A DNA stretch of 64,000 nt from Oscillospiraceae bacterium (GTDB lineage Bacteria; Bacillota; Clostridia; Oscillospirales; Ruminococcaceae): positions 1 to 64,000 of the forward strand of contig JAAWRH010000008.1 in assembly GCA_022800935.1 (NCBI GenBank), written 5' to 3'. This document shows, one piece after another, positions 50,450 to 60,397 of this stretch (its first letter is position 1; each line of letters begins with the position of its first letter). Made by a program: the position numbers and the translations under genes. Below the pieces are notes generated by a model. That model had not been told where the DNA came from. It did no database searches and saw only the letters and a program-made list of their open reading frames with translations.

Positions 50450-51622
50450 ATGAAAAGTTTTCACACCTACCCATCCGAGCGGATCACCTTCCAGGACCGT
50501 GTTACCGGCGCGACGGTTCATCAGCTCACCAACCACAAGGGCCACAGCGTCCACCCCTATTTTACCGACGACGGCTGGTATGACCAGAACCGCCGTATGC
50601 TGTTCCAGGGGGACCGGGAAAACGCCCACAACATCTTCAGCATCGAGCTGGAAAGCGGCGAAATCAGCCAGCTCACCAACATGCCCGCCGGCGGGCCCGA
50701 TTTGGCGAGTCCCCTGTTTGTCAACCGGAAATACAATGAGATATACTACACCTATAAGCGCTGCATCTATGCCCTGAATCTGGAAACACTGGACGCCCGG
50801 CCTCTGTACATCATCCCCCAGGGCTTTACCTTTGGCGGAGCGCGCCCCACGGCGGACGGCGAATATGTGGTAGGGGGACTGACCGAGGACACCAGCGCCC
50901 GCATCAAGGCCAACCTTTCGGCGGGCTACATCGGCATGCGGGAGATATTTGAGGCCAAGCCCGACTGCCGCATCATCCGCATCAATGTCACCACCGGAGA
51001 GGTGGAGGAGGTCTGGCAGGAAAACTGCTGGGTGGGGCACATCAATCCCTCCCTCACCAGGGGCAATCTCCTCTCCTTCTGCCACGAGGGGCCCTGGCAG
51101 TTGGTTGACCACCGCATCTGGGTGCTGGACCTGGAGACCGGCAAGGCCCGGAAAATCCGGGAACGCCGCCAGGAGGGCGAGATGGTTGGCCACGAGTACT
51201 GGTTTGAGGACGGCGTCCACATCGGCTACCAGGTACACCACCGGGGGGAGAACGCGGAGTCCTTCTTCGGTTTCCAGCGGTACGACGGAGAAGACGAGCT
51301 GGAGGCCTCCTGCGGCGCGCCCATGCCCACACCCGACCACATCCATTCCCTGGGCTTTGACTTTGTGGTCAGCGACTCCGGCAAGACCATCAAGGGCTAC
51401 AAATACGACGGGAAAACCTTCGACGGCCCCCGCATCATCTGTATGCACGACGGGGACTTCTTCTGGGGGGCCCATCATCCCCATCCGGCCATTTCCCACG
51501 ACGGAAAGAACATCATCTTCAACAGCAACCGCACCGGGTACTGCAACATCTATATGGTGGAGGTCCCCGAAGACTTCTACTCTCTGCCCAAGGTCAACCT
51601 GGATGAGCTAAGGCGGAAATAA
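50450..51622 (+). CDS. PL22-like oligogalacturonide lyase family protein
   Basis: The 390-residue protein has WD-like beta-propeller blades (VHQLTNHKGHSVHPYFTDDG, GEISQLTNMPAGG, PRPTADGEYVV-like) and His clusters (CWVGHINPSL, CHEGPWQLVDHRIW, GHEYWFEDG, GAHHPHPAISHDG) like the manganese site of PL22 oligogalacturonide lyases, which act on pectin fragments. No signal peptide is present, so it is cytoplasmic. The ATG at 50450 lies behind GGAGG at 50437-50441. The pectin role is inferred from family resemblance; no transporter or other pectin gene is near, though rhaA lies 10 kb away. Confidence 0.75.
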   Translation: MKSFHTYPSERITFQDRVTGATVHQLTNHKGHSVHPYFTDDGWYDQNRRMLFQGDRENAHNIFSIELESGEISQLTNMPAGGPDLASPLFVNRKYNEIYYTYKRCIYALNLETLDARPLYIIPQGFTFGGARPTADGEYVVGGLTEDTSARIKANLSAGYIGMREIFEAKPDCRIIRINVTTGEVEEVWQENCWVGHINPSLTRGNLLSFCHEGPWQLVDHRIWVLDLETGKARKIRERRQEGEMVGHEYWFEDGVHIGYQVHHRGENAESFFGFQRYDGEDELEASCGAPMPTPDHIHSLGFDFVVSDSGKTIKGYKYDGKTFDGPRIICMHDGDFFWGAHHPHPAISHDGKNIIFNSNRTGYCNIYMVEVPEDFYSLPKVNLDELRRK

Positions 51623-51648
51623 TGCTTTGAATTGACACAATAAATGCT

Positions 51649-51690
51649 GAAATGCGGCGTCCGGTTCAAACCCGAACGCCGCATTTCTTC
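51649..51690. terminator. Convergent terminator, lyase and MMPL genes
   Basis: GAAATGCGGCGT (51649-51660) and ACGCCGCATTTC (51676-51687) pair perfectly, with TTC-rich sequence behind, between two convergent genes. Confidence 0.82.
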
Positions 51691-51700
51691 TTTCAGGGCA

Positions 51701-54700
51701 TCACTTTTTCTTCACGATAAACCGGTCCAGCACATAGGCCAGGGCGGGCAGAACAAATATCACCAGCACAATCGCGCAGATGGTGCCGTAGGCAATCACC
51801 GAGCAGGTCTGGGCGATGATCTTCTGGGTCATGGCAAACCCGATGGTCAGGCAGCAGCTCACCAGAATCAGGGAGGAGGTCATAATGGTCTTGATGGAAC
51901 GGTTCATGGCAATGCAGACTGCCTCTCTTTTGTCCCTGCCCTCCGCCGAGCCCCGGATTTCGGTGTAATTGCTGATAAACAGGATGCCGTAATCAATGGT
52001 GGATCCCATGAGAATACACTGCACCAGAATCAGCGCCACATAGTTGACCGAAATCCCCAGCAGGGCAATCAGGGCGGTGACGATAAATACCGCGCTCTGA
52101 ATCACCGCCACCAGCACCCCGGAGCTGATAACCGACCGGAAGGTCAGTATCACCACCACCAGGATGGAGACAATGGTCAGAACAGATACAAAGTTCAGCT
52201 CATCCGTAAAGCCCAGGTCCATTTCATACCCCATGGTGGAATCCCCCACCAAGTAGGTCTGTTTGCCAAAGGTTTCATCGGACTTCTCCTTCATCTGCCC
52301 GATAAAGCCGAAGGTCTCCTCCCCTTCCAGAGGCACGGCCAGGGATACCATCATCCGCTTGTAGCTGCCGCTGAGCATCAGCTCCCGGTTTTCCTCAATC
52401 TCCTGGCGGCCGTCCTCCAGGTCCTGCCGCATTTTATCGGTCATGGATTTGGCGTAAAGCTCGTTGGGAAGCACCTGTTCGGTGATAAAGGCCACAAACT
52501 CCTCCAAGGTCATCCGGACCTGGTCTACGTTCCGGTCGTACATCCTGCGGACCTTGAACATGCTCTCCACGTTTTCTACGCTCTGGTCCATAAATTTCGC
52601 AATCTCATTGACCGACATGGGCTCCTCGAAAACCTTGCGGCCCTCCGCCAGCTGCACCTTGCCGTCCTCCAGCTCCCGGCGGCCTGCGTCCAGGTCAACC
52701 CAGCCCTGCTCCAGCTGCACCTTGGCGCTGGCAATCTGGGCGTATCCGCTGGCAATCTGGGCACGGCCCTCCTCCAGCTCCTTCTTTCCCTCCTCCAGCT
52801 TGACCTTGTTGTCAGCCAGCTCCTGCTTGCCGGACTGGAGCTGTTCCTTGCCCGCCTCCAGCATGGTCTTGCCGGAGATCAGCTCCGCCTTGCCGTCCCG
52901 GAGCTGGTCCTTGCCGTCCTCCAGCTTCAGCTTTCCCTTGCGCAGCTCGGCGCGGCCCTCCTTGAGCTGCTCCTTGCCCGCCTCCAGCTGTTCCCTGCCG
53001 TAGGCAAGCTCTGCCTCGTTGGCTGCAATCAGGGCTTTCCCTTCCTCCAGTTGGGCGCGGTTGGCAGCTAATTCTGCATCAATCGAATCTATTGTGTTCT
53101 GTATGGGTTCTTTAGCAGCATCAAATATCGCTCTTCGGGCGCTCTCCTCATCCGCTATTGACTGTTCCTTCTCCGCGATTTCGTTCCATTGGCTTTCCAG
53201 CTCAGCTTCCCGCTCCGCAAGCCTCTGGCGGATATCATTCACCTCTTCCTCTGGCAGCTCTGGATGATTCGCAATATAAGCCTCGGCTTCTCTTTTTTCA
53301 GCTTCAAAATCTGATTGGTTCTGTGCCAAATCATCTTTTTCCCTATCCAGGTCATCCTTTTTCTTCTGTAAGTCGCTTTCCGGCCCAAACAGGTCGTCCT
53401 CCAGGGAATCATACCTCCCCTGGGCCTCCGCCAGGGCGTTTTCCAATGTGGCAAGCTGCTCCTCCCCGGCCTCCACCTGTGCCTTTGCCTCGGCAAGCTG
53501 CCGCTCCCCGTCGGCCAACAACGCCTCGTTGCGGTCGATCTCCTCCTGGGCCGCCTCCAGCTGCTCCTCGCCGTCGAATATCTCCTGGGAGCCGTCCCGG
53601 ACGTCCTGCTCCGCCTCGGAGATTTCATCCTCACCGTCCTTGAGCTTCTTCTCGTTTTTGGCAATCTCCGCCTCCGCATCCGCCAGCTGGGCCTCGCCGT
53701 CAATGAGCTGCCGCTCCCCGTCCTCCAGCTCCGCCAGCCCGCTTTCCAACTGCTGCTCGTTGAGCTCCAGCAGCCTGGCGCCCACCGCGGCCTCAATCTC
53801 TCCGCGTATCAACTCCAGCTGGCCGTCGGAAAGCTCCTTTTCGCCGTCGATCAGCTTCTGCTCCGCTTCGGCAAGCTCCGCCTTTCCCTCCTCCAACTGC
53901 CGTCTGGCATCCTTGATCTGGTTCTTCTCCTCCTGGGTCATGTAATCGGAATAGTCGGGATTCCCGGCCACATTGTCGTCCATAAAGCAGAGCAGGTCAT
54001 AGACGGTGACGTCCTCATAGGGCGTGGTATCCAGGCTGTCAGCGTAGAGCTGATACAGCATTTTGGCCTGACTGAGGGTGATGTCCATGTCCGCCATCTC
54101 CTCGGCCAGCTCCTGATATGTATAGCTCTTGCCAATGGTGTTGGAGTAGTCCTGCACCGAGTTGACCTGGTCCTGCTCCTCCAGCCAGGAGATGTATTCC
54201 GTCACCTTCTCCTGGTCCTCGGAGACATTGTAGAGCAGGGCAATCTGGTTATCGATGCCGAATACCTCCTCCATCCGGTCCTGGTCCCCATTATCGAAGG
54301 TCTTCACATAACCGATGCTCAGGTTCCCCTTGACAACAAAGGCGAAAACCGCCGCCAGGGCTGTGGCGGGAATCAGGATATACCTTCCCTTGACCACCAG
54401 CTTCATCAGAAAATCCGTTTTAAAGTTCAGGGATTTTTTCCGCGTCCTGGCAATAACCTTGTCGAATATAATCACCAGGCCGGGCAGAATGGTAAAGATA
54501 CAGACCAGGCTGATGAACACCCCTTTTGCCAGCACGACCCCCAAATCCGGGCCAATCTTAAAGCTCATGAACACCAGCACCAGCAGTCCCACCACCGTGG
54601 TGACAGAGCTGCTGGTGATTGCGCCGAAGGCATTGAGCAGGGCCTTTTTCATGGCCTCCTCCGGGCGGGAATCATCTGTCTTTTCCTGGTTGTACCGGTT

Positions 54701-55399
54701 GATCAGCATAATGGAATAATCCATGGAAAGCCCCAGTTGGAGCAGCGCCCCCACGGCAAAGGTCATGAAGGACACCGACGGCAGAAAGGCGTTGGTCCCC
54801 ATGTTGATCAGCACCGCAACGCCGATGCACCCCATGTACAGCGCCGGCTCTATCCAGGAATCGCAGAGCAGGAACAGGATGGCGAAGATAATCACCACTG
54901 CGATAATGGCAATCACGGGGATTTCGGTGGACAGGGTTTCCACCAAAAGGTCACTGTCCACCACGCCGCCGCTGACCGCTATGCCATAATCCCGGTACCT
55001 CTCCCGTATGGTTTTCAAAACCTCTCTGGCCTCCTCGGAATAAGTCCCTGCGGAGAGCACCACCATGTATTTGGAGGAACCCCCCCTGCGGTACGCCTCG
55101 TCGTTTTCCAGGTAGGCCACGCTTTTAACGTTGGGAATCTGCGCCATCTCATTTTTGACCGCGGTCTGCTCCTCCTCGCTCAGGCCCTGGAACATCACCG
55201 AGATAATGGCCAGGTCTCCGTATTCCTCGGTCATCTTTTCCATGCCCAGCTTGGTCCCGGAATCGTCCGGCAGGTATTTGGACATATCGTAATTTACGTT
55301 TACATTGAGCATTCCAATCAAGCTCAGTGCCAGGATGACCCCGTACAGGATCAACACCAGCTTTCGCTTTTCCACGATCAAATCCACAATTTTCTTCAT
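51701..55399 (-). CDS. MMPL/RND-family transporter with very long coiled-coil
   Basis: The 1232-residue protein has two MMPL halves with about twelve membrane segments (first at VLILYGVILALSLIGML; IITAFAILFLLC-like in the first half; ILIVVILTFRSVISSGVLVAV and LVIFVLPALAYVL in the second). Between them, residues about 500-930 form a huge heptad-like region (DGEKELSDGQLELI, EDGERQLIDGEAQL, EAGKEQLQSGKQEL) predicted as a long coiled-coil on the outside. This resembles Firmicutes proteins of the YhgE/Pip-like and MMPL group that export lipids or peptides. The ATG at 55399 (MKKIVDLIVEKR) was chosen by family likeness; the frame to 55516 lies in the divergent promoter. A TetR gene is divergent from it. 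Confidence 0.88.
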   Translation of the reverse strand: MKKIVDLIVEKRKLVLILYGVILALSLIGMLNVNVNYDMSKYLPDDSGTKLGMEKMTEEYGDLAIISVMFQGLSEEEQTAVKNEMAQIPNVKSVAYLENDEAYRRGGSSKYMVVLSAGTYSEEAREVLKTIRERYRDYGIAVSGGVVDSDLLVETLSTEIPVIAIIAVVIIFAILFLLCDSWIEPALYMGCIGVAVLINMGTNAFLPSVSFMTFAVGALLQLGLSMDYSIMLINRYNQEKTDDSRPEEAMKKALLNAFGAITSSSVTTVVGLLVLVFMSFKIGPDLGVVLAKGVFISLVCIFTILPGLVIIFDKVIARTRKKSLNFKTDFLMKLVVKGRYILIPATALAAVFAFVVKGNLSIGYVKTFDNGDQDRMEEVFGIDNQIALLYNVSEDQEKVTEYISWLEEQDQVNSVQDYSNTIGKSYTYQELAEEMADMDITLSQAKMLYQLYADSLDTTPYEDVTVYDLLCFMDDNVAGNPDYSDYMTQEEKNQIKDARRQLEEGKAELAEAEQKLIDGEKELSDGQLELIRGEIEAAVGARLLELNEQQLESGLAELEDGERQLIDGEAQLADAEAEIAKNEKKLKDGEDEISEAEQDVRDGSQEIFDGEEQLEAAQEEIDRNEALLADGERQLAEAKAQVEAGEEQLATLENALAEAQGRYDSLEDDLFGPESDLQKKKDDLDREKDDLAQNQSDFEAEKREAEAYIANHPELPEEEVNDIRQRLAEREAELESQWNEIAEKEQSIADEESARRAIFDAAKEPIQNTIDSIDAELAANRAQLEEGKALIAANEAELAYGREQLEAGKEQLKEGRAELRKGKLKLEDGKDQLRDGKAELISGKTMLEAGKEQLQSGKQELADNKVKLEEGKKELEEGRAQIASGYAQIASAKVQLEQGWVDLDAGRRELEDGKVQLAEGRKVFEEPMSVNEIAKFMDQSVENVESMFKVRRMYDRNVDQVRMTLEEFVAFITEQVLPNELYAKSMTDKMRQDLEDGRQEIEENRELMLSGSYKRMMVSLAVPLEGEETFGFIGQMKEKSDETFGKQTYLVGDSTMGYEMDLGFTDELNFVSVLTIVSILVVVILTFRSVISSGVLVAVIQSAVFIVTALIALLGISVNYVALILVQCILMGSTIDYGILFISNYTEIRGSAEGRDKREAVCIAMNRSIKTIMTSSLILVSCCLTIGFAMTQKIIAQTCSVIAYGTICAIVLVIFVLPALAYVLDRFIVKKK

Positions 55400-55462
55400 T
55401 CGCTTCCCAAACCTCGCTTCAAAAATGTCGTTTGCAGTCAGTTGTTTGTTCCTGAACATCTG

Positions 55463-55516
55463 TTGACATTTACCCGATGATTTACTATTATAAGATATAT
55501 GGCAGAGCTTTATCAA
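55463..55516. promoter_or_regulatory. Overlapping divergent promoters of tetR and the MMPL gene
   Basis: Plus: TTGACA (55463-55468) and TATTAT (55486-55491), spacing 17. Minus: TTGATA (55516-55511) and TATAAT (55492-55487), spacing 18. The -10 boxes overlap, so one bound TetR dimer could silence both genes. Confidence 0.75.
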
Positions 55517-55586
55517 GCATCAAAAGATCATGTCTTTGCCTGTTGCTGAACACTTTTTTAAAAAATGTATAAGAAAAGGGAAGCTT

Positions 55587-56177
55587 ATGAAAAATTCATC
55601 TTTGGACAGAAGGACCAGGTACAGCCTACAGGCCATCCGCTCCGCCCTCTTCCAGCTTTTGGAGGAAAAGGAGCTGAAGAGCATCACCGTCACCGATATC
55701 TGCAAGCGGGCGGACATCAACCGGGGGACATTTTACAAATACTACGCCGATGTGTCCGACTTATTCTCAAAAATAGAGCTTTCCATTGTTGACAACGTCT
55801 GCGAGCTGATACGGCAGAGCTGTACGGAAAAATTCTCCGTGGAGGAGATTGTATCCAGTGTCCTGGACCTAACGGCGAAAAACCGGGATTTTACCCTGAT
55901 GCTGGCCATGAACCCCACCGAAACCCAGTATATGCGCAAGATTATCCAAACCTTCCGCCCCCAGTTTATCGAGACAATACACACCCACATCCCCGGTCTC
56001 ACCGAGGAAATGGCGGATATCTGCTTTGACCTCATCGCCGGAGGGGTGGTCATGCTGCTGATGCGGTGGATCACAAGGGAGGTTTCCCTCACCCAGGCCC
56101 AGATGAAAACCCTGCTGACCCGGTACATCAATTCGGCCCTCAGCACGGAAATCTATACAGGACTGGACAAAGCATAA
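55587..56177 (+). CDS. TetR/AcrR-family regulator of the divergent MMPL transporter
   Basis: The 196-residue protein has an N-terminal HTH (SLQAIRSALFQLLEEKELKS, VTDICKRADINRGTFYKYY) and a C-terminal part like TetR_C_8/dimerisation domains (EEIVSSVLDLTAKNRDFTLM). AAAGGGAAG precedes the ATG at 55587; an ATG at 55530 is possible. Divergent position and shared overlapping promoters indicate that it controls the MMPL gene. Confidence 0.88.
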   Translation: MKNSSLDRRTRYSLQAIRSALFQLLEEKELKSITVTDICKRADINRGTFYKYYADVSDLFSKIELSIVDNVCELIRQSCTEKFSVEEIVSSVLDLTAKNRDFTLMLAMNPTETQYMRKIIQTFRPQFIETIHTHIPGLTEEMADICFDLIAGGVVMLLMRWITREVSLTQAQMKTLLTRYINSALSTEIYTGLDKA

Positions 56178-56221
56178 AAATCCCGGACAAGGGAGCCCTT
56201 CGCTCTCTTATCCGGGATTTT
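56176..56221. terminator. Terminator between tetR and cls
   Basis: AAAAATCCCGGACAAGGGAGC (56176-56196, arm ends shown) and GCTCTCTTATCCGGGATTTT (56202-56221) form a long stem with G/T and A/C mismatches, T-rich on both strands. Confidence 0.85.
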
Positions 56222-56233
56222 AAACGTGTTGGA

Positions 56234-57769
56234 TTACATCAACGGCGCAACCAGCCGCAGCAGGCTCCTGCCCACCTTGCGGTACCACGGCACCGCCCGG
56301 CACTCCTCCAATGTAACCGCCTGACTCACCGCCAATGTGTCCAGATAATCCTGCTTCATATCCGCGATACAGCTGCATTGGTACATCCAGCACCCACACT
56401 CAAAATGCAGGTACAGGCTTCTGTAGTCCAGGTTAATGGTCCCCACCGTCGCGTATTGGTCGTCGGCGACAAAGCTTTTGGCATGGACGAAGCCGGGGGT
56501 ATACTCGTAAATCTTCACCCCTGCCTCCAGCAGACACTGATAATAGGCCCGCGTCACCGCGTGGACATACCATTTGTCCGCGTGATGGGGGGTCAGTATC
56601 CGCACATCCACCCCGCACTTGGCGGCATTGGAAAGGGCAGTCACCATCTCGTTGTCCACAATCAGGTAAGGGGTGCAGATGTATACATACCTCTGGGCCT
56701 TGGAAATCAGGTTCAGATAGACGTTCTCCCCCACCGTTTCGCCATCCTGGGGGCTGTCGCCGTAGGGCTGGACATACCCGTCGGACGGAACCGGCTCCCT
56801 TTGATATACGCATGGCCGGTAGGCGTCCCAGTCCTCCGCCTGGGGGCGGATATAGTCCCACACCGACAGGAACATGGCGGTCAGGTTCCACACCCCGTTC
56901 CCCTTGAGCATCACCGCCGCATCCTTCCAGTGGCCGTGCTTGGGGTAGGCGTTGATATACTCGTCCGCCAGGTTGATTCCCCCGGTAAAGCCGGTGTGCC
57001 CGTCAATCACGCATATCTTCCGGTGGTCCCGGTTGTTCATCTTCACGTTCAGCCGGGGGACAAAGGGGTTGAAGACGCAGCATTTAATGCCCAGCGCCTC
57101 CATCCTCTTGGCGTAATCCTTGGGAAGGGTCATCAGGCAGCCCACATCGTCATAGATAAGCCGCACATCCACCCCGTCCCTGGCCTTTTGGGCCAGTATC
57201 TCCAGGATGGGGTCCCACATCTTTCCCTCCTGGATGATAAAGTATTCCATAAAAATAAAATGCTCCGCCTTTTTCAGCTCCTCCAGCATCCGCTCCCACT
57301 TTTTCTCCCCCAGGGACAGGTATTCCACGCTGGTATTCTGGTAGGGGGAGCAGAGGGCGTACTGCTGGAGATATCTGCTCTGTCCCGCCGCTCCGGGGTT
57401 CTCCTTTTCCAGACGGGCTATTACCTCCTCGTCGGGATTCCAATTCCGGCGCAGGCGTTCCTCCACCTCCCTCAGCCGTCTCCTCTGCCGGATGGTTAAA
57501 CGGTTTCCGCCGAACATCAGGTAGAAAAGCCCGCCGAAGATGGGCATCGCCTGTATCAGAATAATCCAGATAATCTTATAGGCCGGATTGCTGCGGTTGT
57601 TCACCAGATATATCACGGCAATCAGGCTCGCCAGCAGGCAGACAGCGTAAAAATAAACAAAGTAGTTCATAAAGCGGAGCAGCATACCCACCAGCACCAG
57701 GGCCTGTATGACAATAGAAACACCGACAATCACAGAGCGGTGGCATAGCAGATTCAAAATCTTTTTCAC
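56234..57769 (-). CDS. cls: Cardiolipin synthase, phospholipase D superfamily
   Basis: The 511-residue enzyme has two N-terminal membrane helices (VIQALVLVGMLLRFMNYFVY; PAYKIIWIILIQAMPIFG), a PLDc_N domain and two HxK catalytic motifs (HRKICVID, about 246-253; HAKSFVAD, about 427-434). It joins two phosphatidylglycerols to cardiolipin at the membrane. It follows the nucleoside hydrolase gene by 50 bases in the same direction and may be cotranscribed. Confidence 0.95.
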   Translation of the reverse strand: MKKILNLLCHRSVIVGVSIVIQALVLVGMLLRFMNYFVYFYAVCLLASLIAVIYLVNNRSNPAYKIIWIILIQAMPIFGGLFYLMFGGNRLTIRQRRRLREVEERLRRNWNPDEEVIARLEKENPGAAGQSRYLQQYALCSPYQNTSVEYLSLGEKKWERMLEELKKAEHFIFMEYFIIQEGKMWDPILEILAQKARDGVDVRLIYDDVGCLMTLPKDYAKRMEALGIKCCVFNPFVPRLNVKMNNRDHRKICVIDGHTGFTGGINLADEYINAYPKHGHWKDAAVMLKGNGVWNLTAMFLSVWDYIRPQAEDWDAYRPCVYQREPVPSDGYVQPYGDSPQDGETVGENVYLNLISKAQRYVYICTPYLIVDNEMVTALSNAAKCGVDVRILTPHHADKWYVHAVTRAYYQCLLEAGVKIYEYTPGFVHAKSFVADDQYATVGTINLDYRSLYLHFECGCWMYQCSCIADMKQDYLDTLAVSQAVTLEECRAVPWYRKVGRSLLRLVAPLM

Positions 57770-57819
57770 AATATTCCTCCTCCGCTTTCTGGCACTTAAA
57801 AGGCAATTTTCTTCTGTTC

Positions 57820-58749
57820 TCAGCCTTCCGGGTGATTCTTTGCAAAAATCTCCAGCTTGGCGTACAAATCCTCTAAAATCAGCCGGCTGTCGATAGACTT
57901 GTACACCCGGATGGAACGGTTGCGCCCCGTGTGGACATACCGCATCTCCTTGGTAATTTCCGGCGCGGGGACATGGTCGAATTCATACCGGTGTTCATAC
58001 AGAATCAGCCCTACTGCCGGGGAATCCCCCAGCACCCAGCTTTCCCCGGTGCGGAAGGCGCTCTTGCGGGGGCCTGGCTCCATGGCGTGCTCGCAGAGCT
58101 GGTCAAACAGATATTTTCCAATCGCCCCATGGGGACGGACCTTTACCTCCAGCTCCGCCAGAGAGACGGGCATCATCTCATAGACGTTCTTGGGCACCTG
58201 CCAAAGCTCGATTTTGGACTTCATGATAACATTGGCCGCGTTGACGTCGTTGCCCAGGTTAAACTCCGGACTTCCGGCTGGGTAAGCGCCGCCGCCAATC
58301 CAGATGGCGGTCAGCCGCCCGGCAATCCGCGGCTCCATCAGGTAGGCCGAGGCCAGGTCGGTCAGCGGCCCGAAAAAGGTGACGTACAGGGGCCTGGGGT
58401 CATCCTTCATGGCTTCCCGGACAATCAGGCGGGCCCCCTCCGATTCCACCGGGGTGGATTCGTTGGGCAGGGCGTGTTCACATCCGTGGAAGATCACGCT
58501 CTTGTCAAAGTGCATCAGATCGAAAATATGCTCCAGCTCCTGATAGCTCTCCTCCATGGGATTCCGTCCGGGCCGCTCTCCAAAATGGGCGGCGATAAAG
58601 CCCACGTTGTCAAACTTGGGGGACAGCATGGCCTGCACGATGGCAAACTGGTCGTCGGCCTCATTTTTCGCGTCGGTGTCGGTGATGACGCGGACTATCT
58701 TTTCCTCCGGCATGGGGAACTTGTAGGGATTATAAATCACGGTTTTCAT
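57820..58749 (-). CDS. Nucleoside hydrolase (inosine-uridine preferring) family protein
   Basis: The 309-residue protein has the calcium-binding N-terminal motif as DTDAKNEADDQFA (about 23-35; the usual DTDPGxDD with an insertion), LYVTFFGPLTDLASAY and NDVNAANVIMKS, typical of ribohydrolases of the IUNH fold. Its substrate class may be broader, because the first motif is altered. The ATG at 58749 has AAGGAAAGG before it; the frame extends to 58773 without need. Confidence 0.85.
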   Translation of the reverse strand: MKTVIYNPYKFPMPEEKIVRVITDTDAKNEADDQFAIVQAMLSPKFDNVGFIAAHFGERPGRNPMEESYQELEHIFDLMHFDKSVIFHGCEHALPNESTPVESEGARLIVREAMKDDPRPLYVTFFGPLTDLASAYLMEPRIAGRLTAIWIGGGAYPAGSPEFNLGNDVNAANVIMKSKIELWQVPKNVYEMMPVSLAELEVKVRPHGAIGKYLFDQLCEHAMEPGPRKSAFRTGESWVLGDSPAVGLILYEHRYEFDHVPAPEITKEMRYVHTGRNRSIRVYKSIDSRLILEDLYAKLEIFAKNHPEG

Positions 58750-58861
58750 CCTTTCCTTGATAAAATATTGCATATTTCTATTATAGCGTCTCGATAGAGG
58801 GAAAGCAACCCAAATTATTTATATTAATTTTGGCAGTTTACAGGAAGGAACCGTATAAAAG

Positions 58862-58897
58862 TAAAAGAAAGGGAGCGCCTGTCTCCAGACACCCCCT
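58862..58897 (-). terminator. Possible ftsZ terminator
   Basis: On the minus strand, GGGGGTGTCT (58897-58888) and AGACAGGCGCTCCC (58885-58862) can form a stem with bulges, followed by TTTCTTTTACTTTT. Confidence 0.45.
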
Positions 58898-58906
58898 CGG
58901 TCACAA

Positions 58907-60022
58907 TTATTTTTTAAAGAACTTCATGATTTCCAGGAATCCGTCGTCCTCCGCCTCGGCACGGCTCTTTTCCTTCTCCGGCGCAGCTTCCTCCGCTTTC
59001 TCCTCCTTGGCCGCCTCAGCGACAGACGCGGTGGGCAGCTCCACCACATTTTCCTTTTTGGAAGGGTCAAAGTCAAAGCCGGTGGCGATTACCGTCACCA
59101 TCATCTCGTCCTCCAGCGTGTCGGACAGGCTTGCGCCCCAGATCAGGGTTGCATCCGGGTCCACCTGCTCCTGAATCATCTGAGAAGCCTCGTACACATC
59201 GTCCAGAATGACGTCCTGGGGGGCGCACACGTTGACGATAACGCCCTTCGCGCCCTTGATGGAGGTCTCCAGCAGCGGGCTGGCAATGGCGGCGTTGGCG
59301 GCCATCTTGGCCATATCCTTTCCGTTGCCGTGGCCCACGCCCATATGGGCATAGCCCGCGTCCCGCATGACGGTGCAGATATCCTCAAAGTCCAGGTTGA
59401 TAAGCCCCGGCACATTGATAAGGTCGGAAATGCTCTGAACGCCCTGACGCAGCACCTCGTCGGCCATGCGGAAGGCTTCGGTCAGCTTAATCTTCTGCTG
59501 GGGCAGCCGCAGCCGCTCGTTGGGAATAACCAGCAGCGCGTCCACATGCTCCCGCAGGTTTTCGATGCCCTTTTCGGCGTTGCGCATCCGGACCCGCCCC
59601 TCAAATTCAAAGGGCTTGGTCACTACGCCCACCGTCAGGATGCCCATATTCTTGGCAACCTCGGCCACAACAGGGGCCGCCCCGGTGCCGGTGCCGCCGC
59701 CCATGCCGGCAGTGACAAATACCATCTGCGTCCCCTTCAGCGCCGCCTCAATGGCGTCTCTGGATTCCTCGGCGGCCCGCTGGCCCTTTTCCGGGTTTCC
59801 GCCCGCGCCCCTGCCCTTGGAGGTACGGTCGCCAAGCTGTATCTTCTGGGTGGCGCGGGAGCGGTCCAGGGCCTGCTTGTCCGTATTGAGGGAGATAAAC
59901 TCCACCGACTGCACGCCCACCTCCATCATGCGGTTGACCGCGTTGCCGCCGCCGCCGCCTACGCCCACCACCTTAATGGATACAGCTAAATCCAGGTCCG
60001 AGTCCATGTCAAAATTCATCAT
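58907..60022 (-). CDS. ftsZ: Cell-division GTPase FtsZ
   Basis: The 371-residue protein has the tubulin signature [17 protein letters not shown] (about 105-121), [13 protein letters not shown] at the N-terminus and the T7 loop region [13 protein letters not shown]. It polymerises at midcell to form the Z ring. After residue 315 comes a Glu/Ala-rich linker ending in [10 protein letters not shown], the conserved tail that binds FtsA/SepF. AGGAGG precedes ATGATG at 60022. It is separated from ftsQ by 375 bases containing its own promoter. Confidence 0.97.
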   Translation of the reverse strand: MMNFDMDSDLDLAVSIKVVGVGGGGGNAVNRMMEVGVQSVEFISLNTDKQALDRSRATQKIQLGDRTSKGRGAGGNPEKGQRAAEESRDAIEAALKGTQMVFVTAGMGGGTGTGAAPVVAEVAKNMGILTVGVVTKPFEFEGRVRMRNAEKGIENLREHVDALLVIPNERLRLPQQKIKLTEAFRMADEVLRQGVQSISDLINVPGLINLDFEDICTVMRDAGYAHMGVGHGNGKDMAKMAANAAIASPLLETSIKGAKGVIVNVCAPQDVILDDVYEASQMIQEQVDPDATLIWGASLSDTLEDEMMVTVIATGFDFDPSKKENVVELPTASVAEAAKEEKAEEAAPEKEKSRAEAEDDGFLEIMKFFKK

Positions 60023-60397
60023 CTTTTGTTGTCCTCCTATAAAGTTACGACGGCTTGTCCTCCAGAAGGCCCTCCGCCGGTACCGTCTGCCGGTGAATGC
60101 CGAAAAGGCCGCGCCCCCAACAGATGCGGGACGGTTCATGCAGTACGGTGTGTTTTCTCCTGCAGTCCTATCACTGCCTCATCTATAAGAAATGCTCCTC
60201 CCCCTTTGACGGGGATGAAACAAACATTAGAGATGTTTACAGGTTTTGCCGCTGCGGATTGCAGCCGCGCCCAAATTGCCACCGGGCGGATAAATTCCTT
60301 TTATTCTTAAGATAGCAAATTTTTCAGGATTTTTCAACCTGTTTTAGAGAATAGTTTCGCTTTTTTTCCTCATTTGAGAAAAAGCTATATTACCTCT
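60023..60397. other. ftsQ-ftsZ intergenic region with the ftsZ promoter
   Basis: These 375 bases contain no supported gene. The promoter at 60309-60337 and a weak hairpin (60359-60385, GCTTTTTTTCC/GGAAAAAGC-like) after ftsQ are the only signals seen. Confidence 0.55.
60309..60337 (-). promoter_or_regulatory. ftsZ promoter
   Basis: On the minus strand TTGAAA (60337-60332) and TATCTT (60314-60309) are spaced by 17 bases. It would give ftsZ a leader of about 280 bases. Confidence 0.6.

Noticed and set aside
51644-53071. 475-residue open frame on the plus strand
   Set aside because: Antisense to the coiled-coil of the MMPL gene; the Leu/Gln repeats only mirror the heptads.
56066-57499. 477-residue open frame on the plus strand
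   Set aside because: Overlaps tetR and is antisense to cls; no ribosome site and His/Val/Pro-rich composition.
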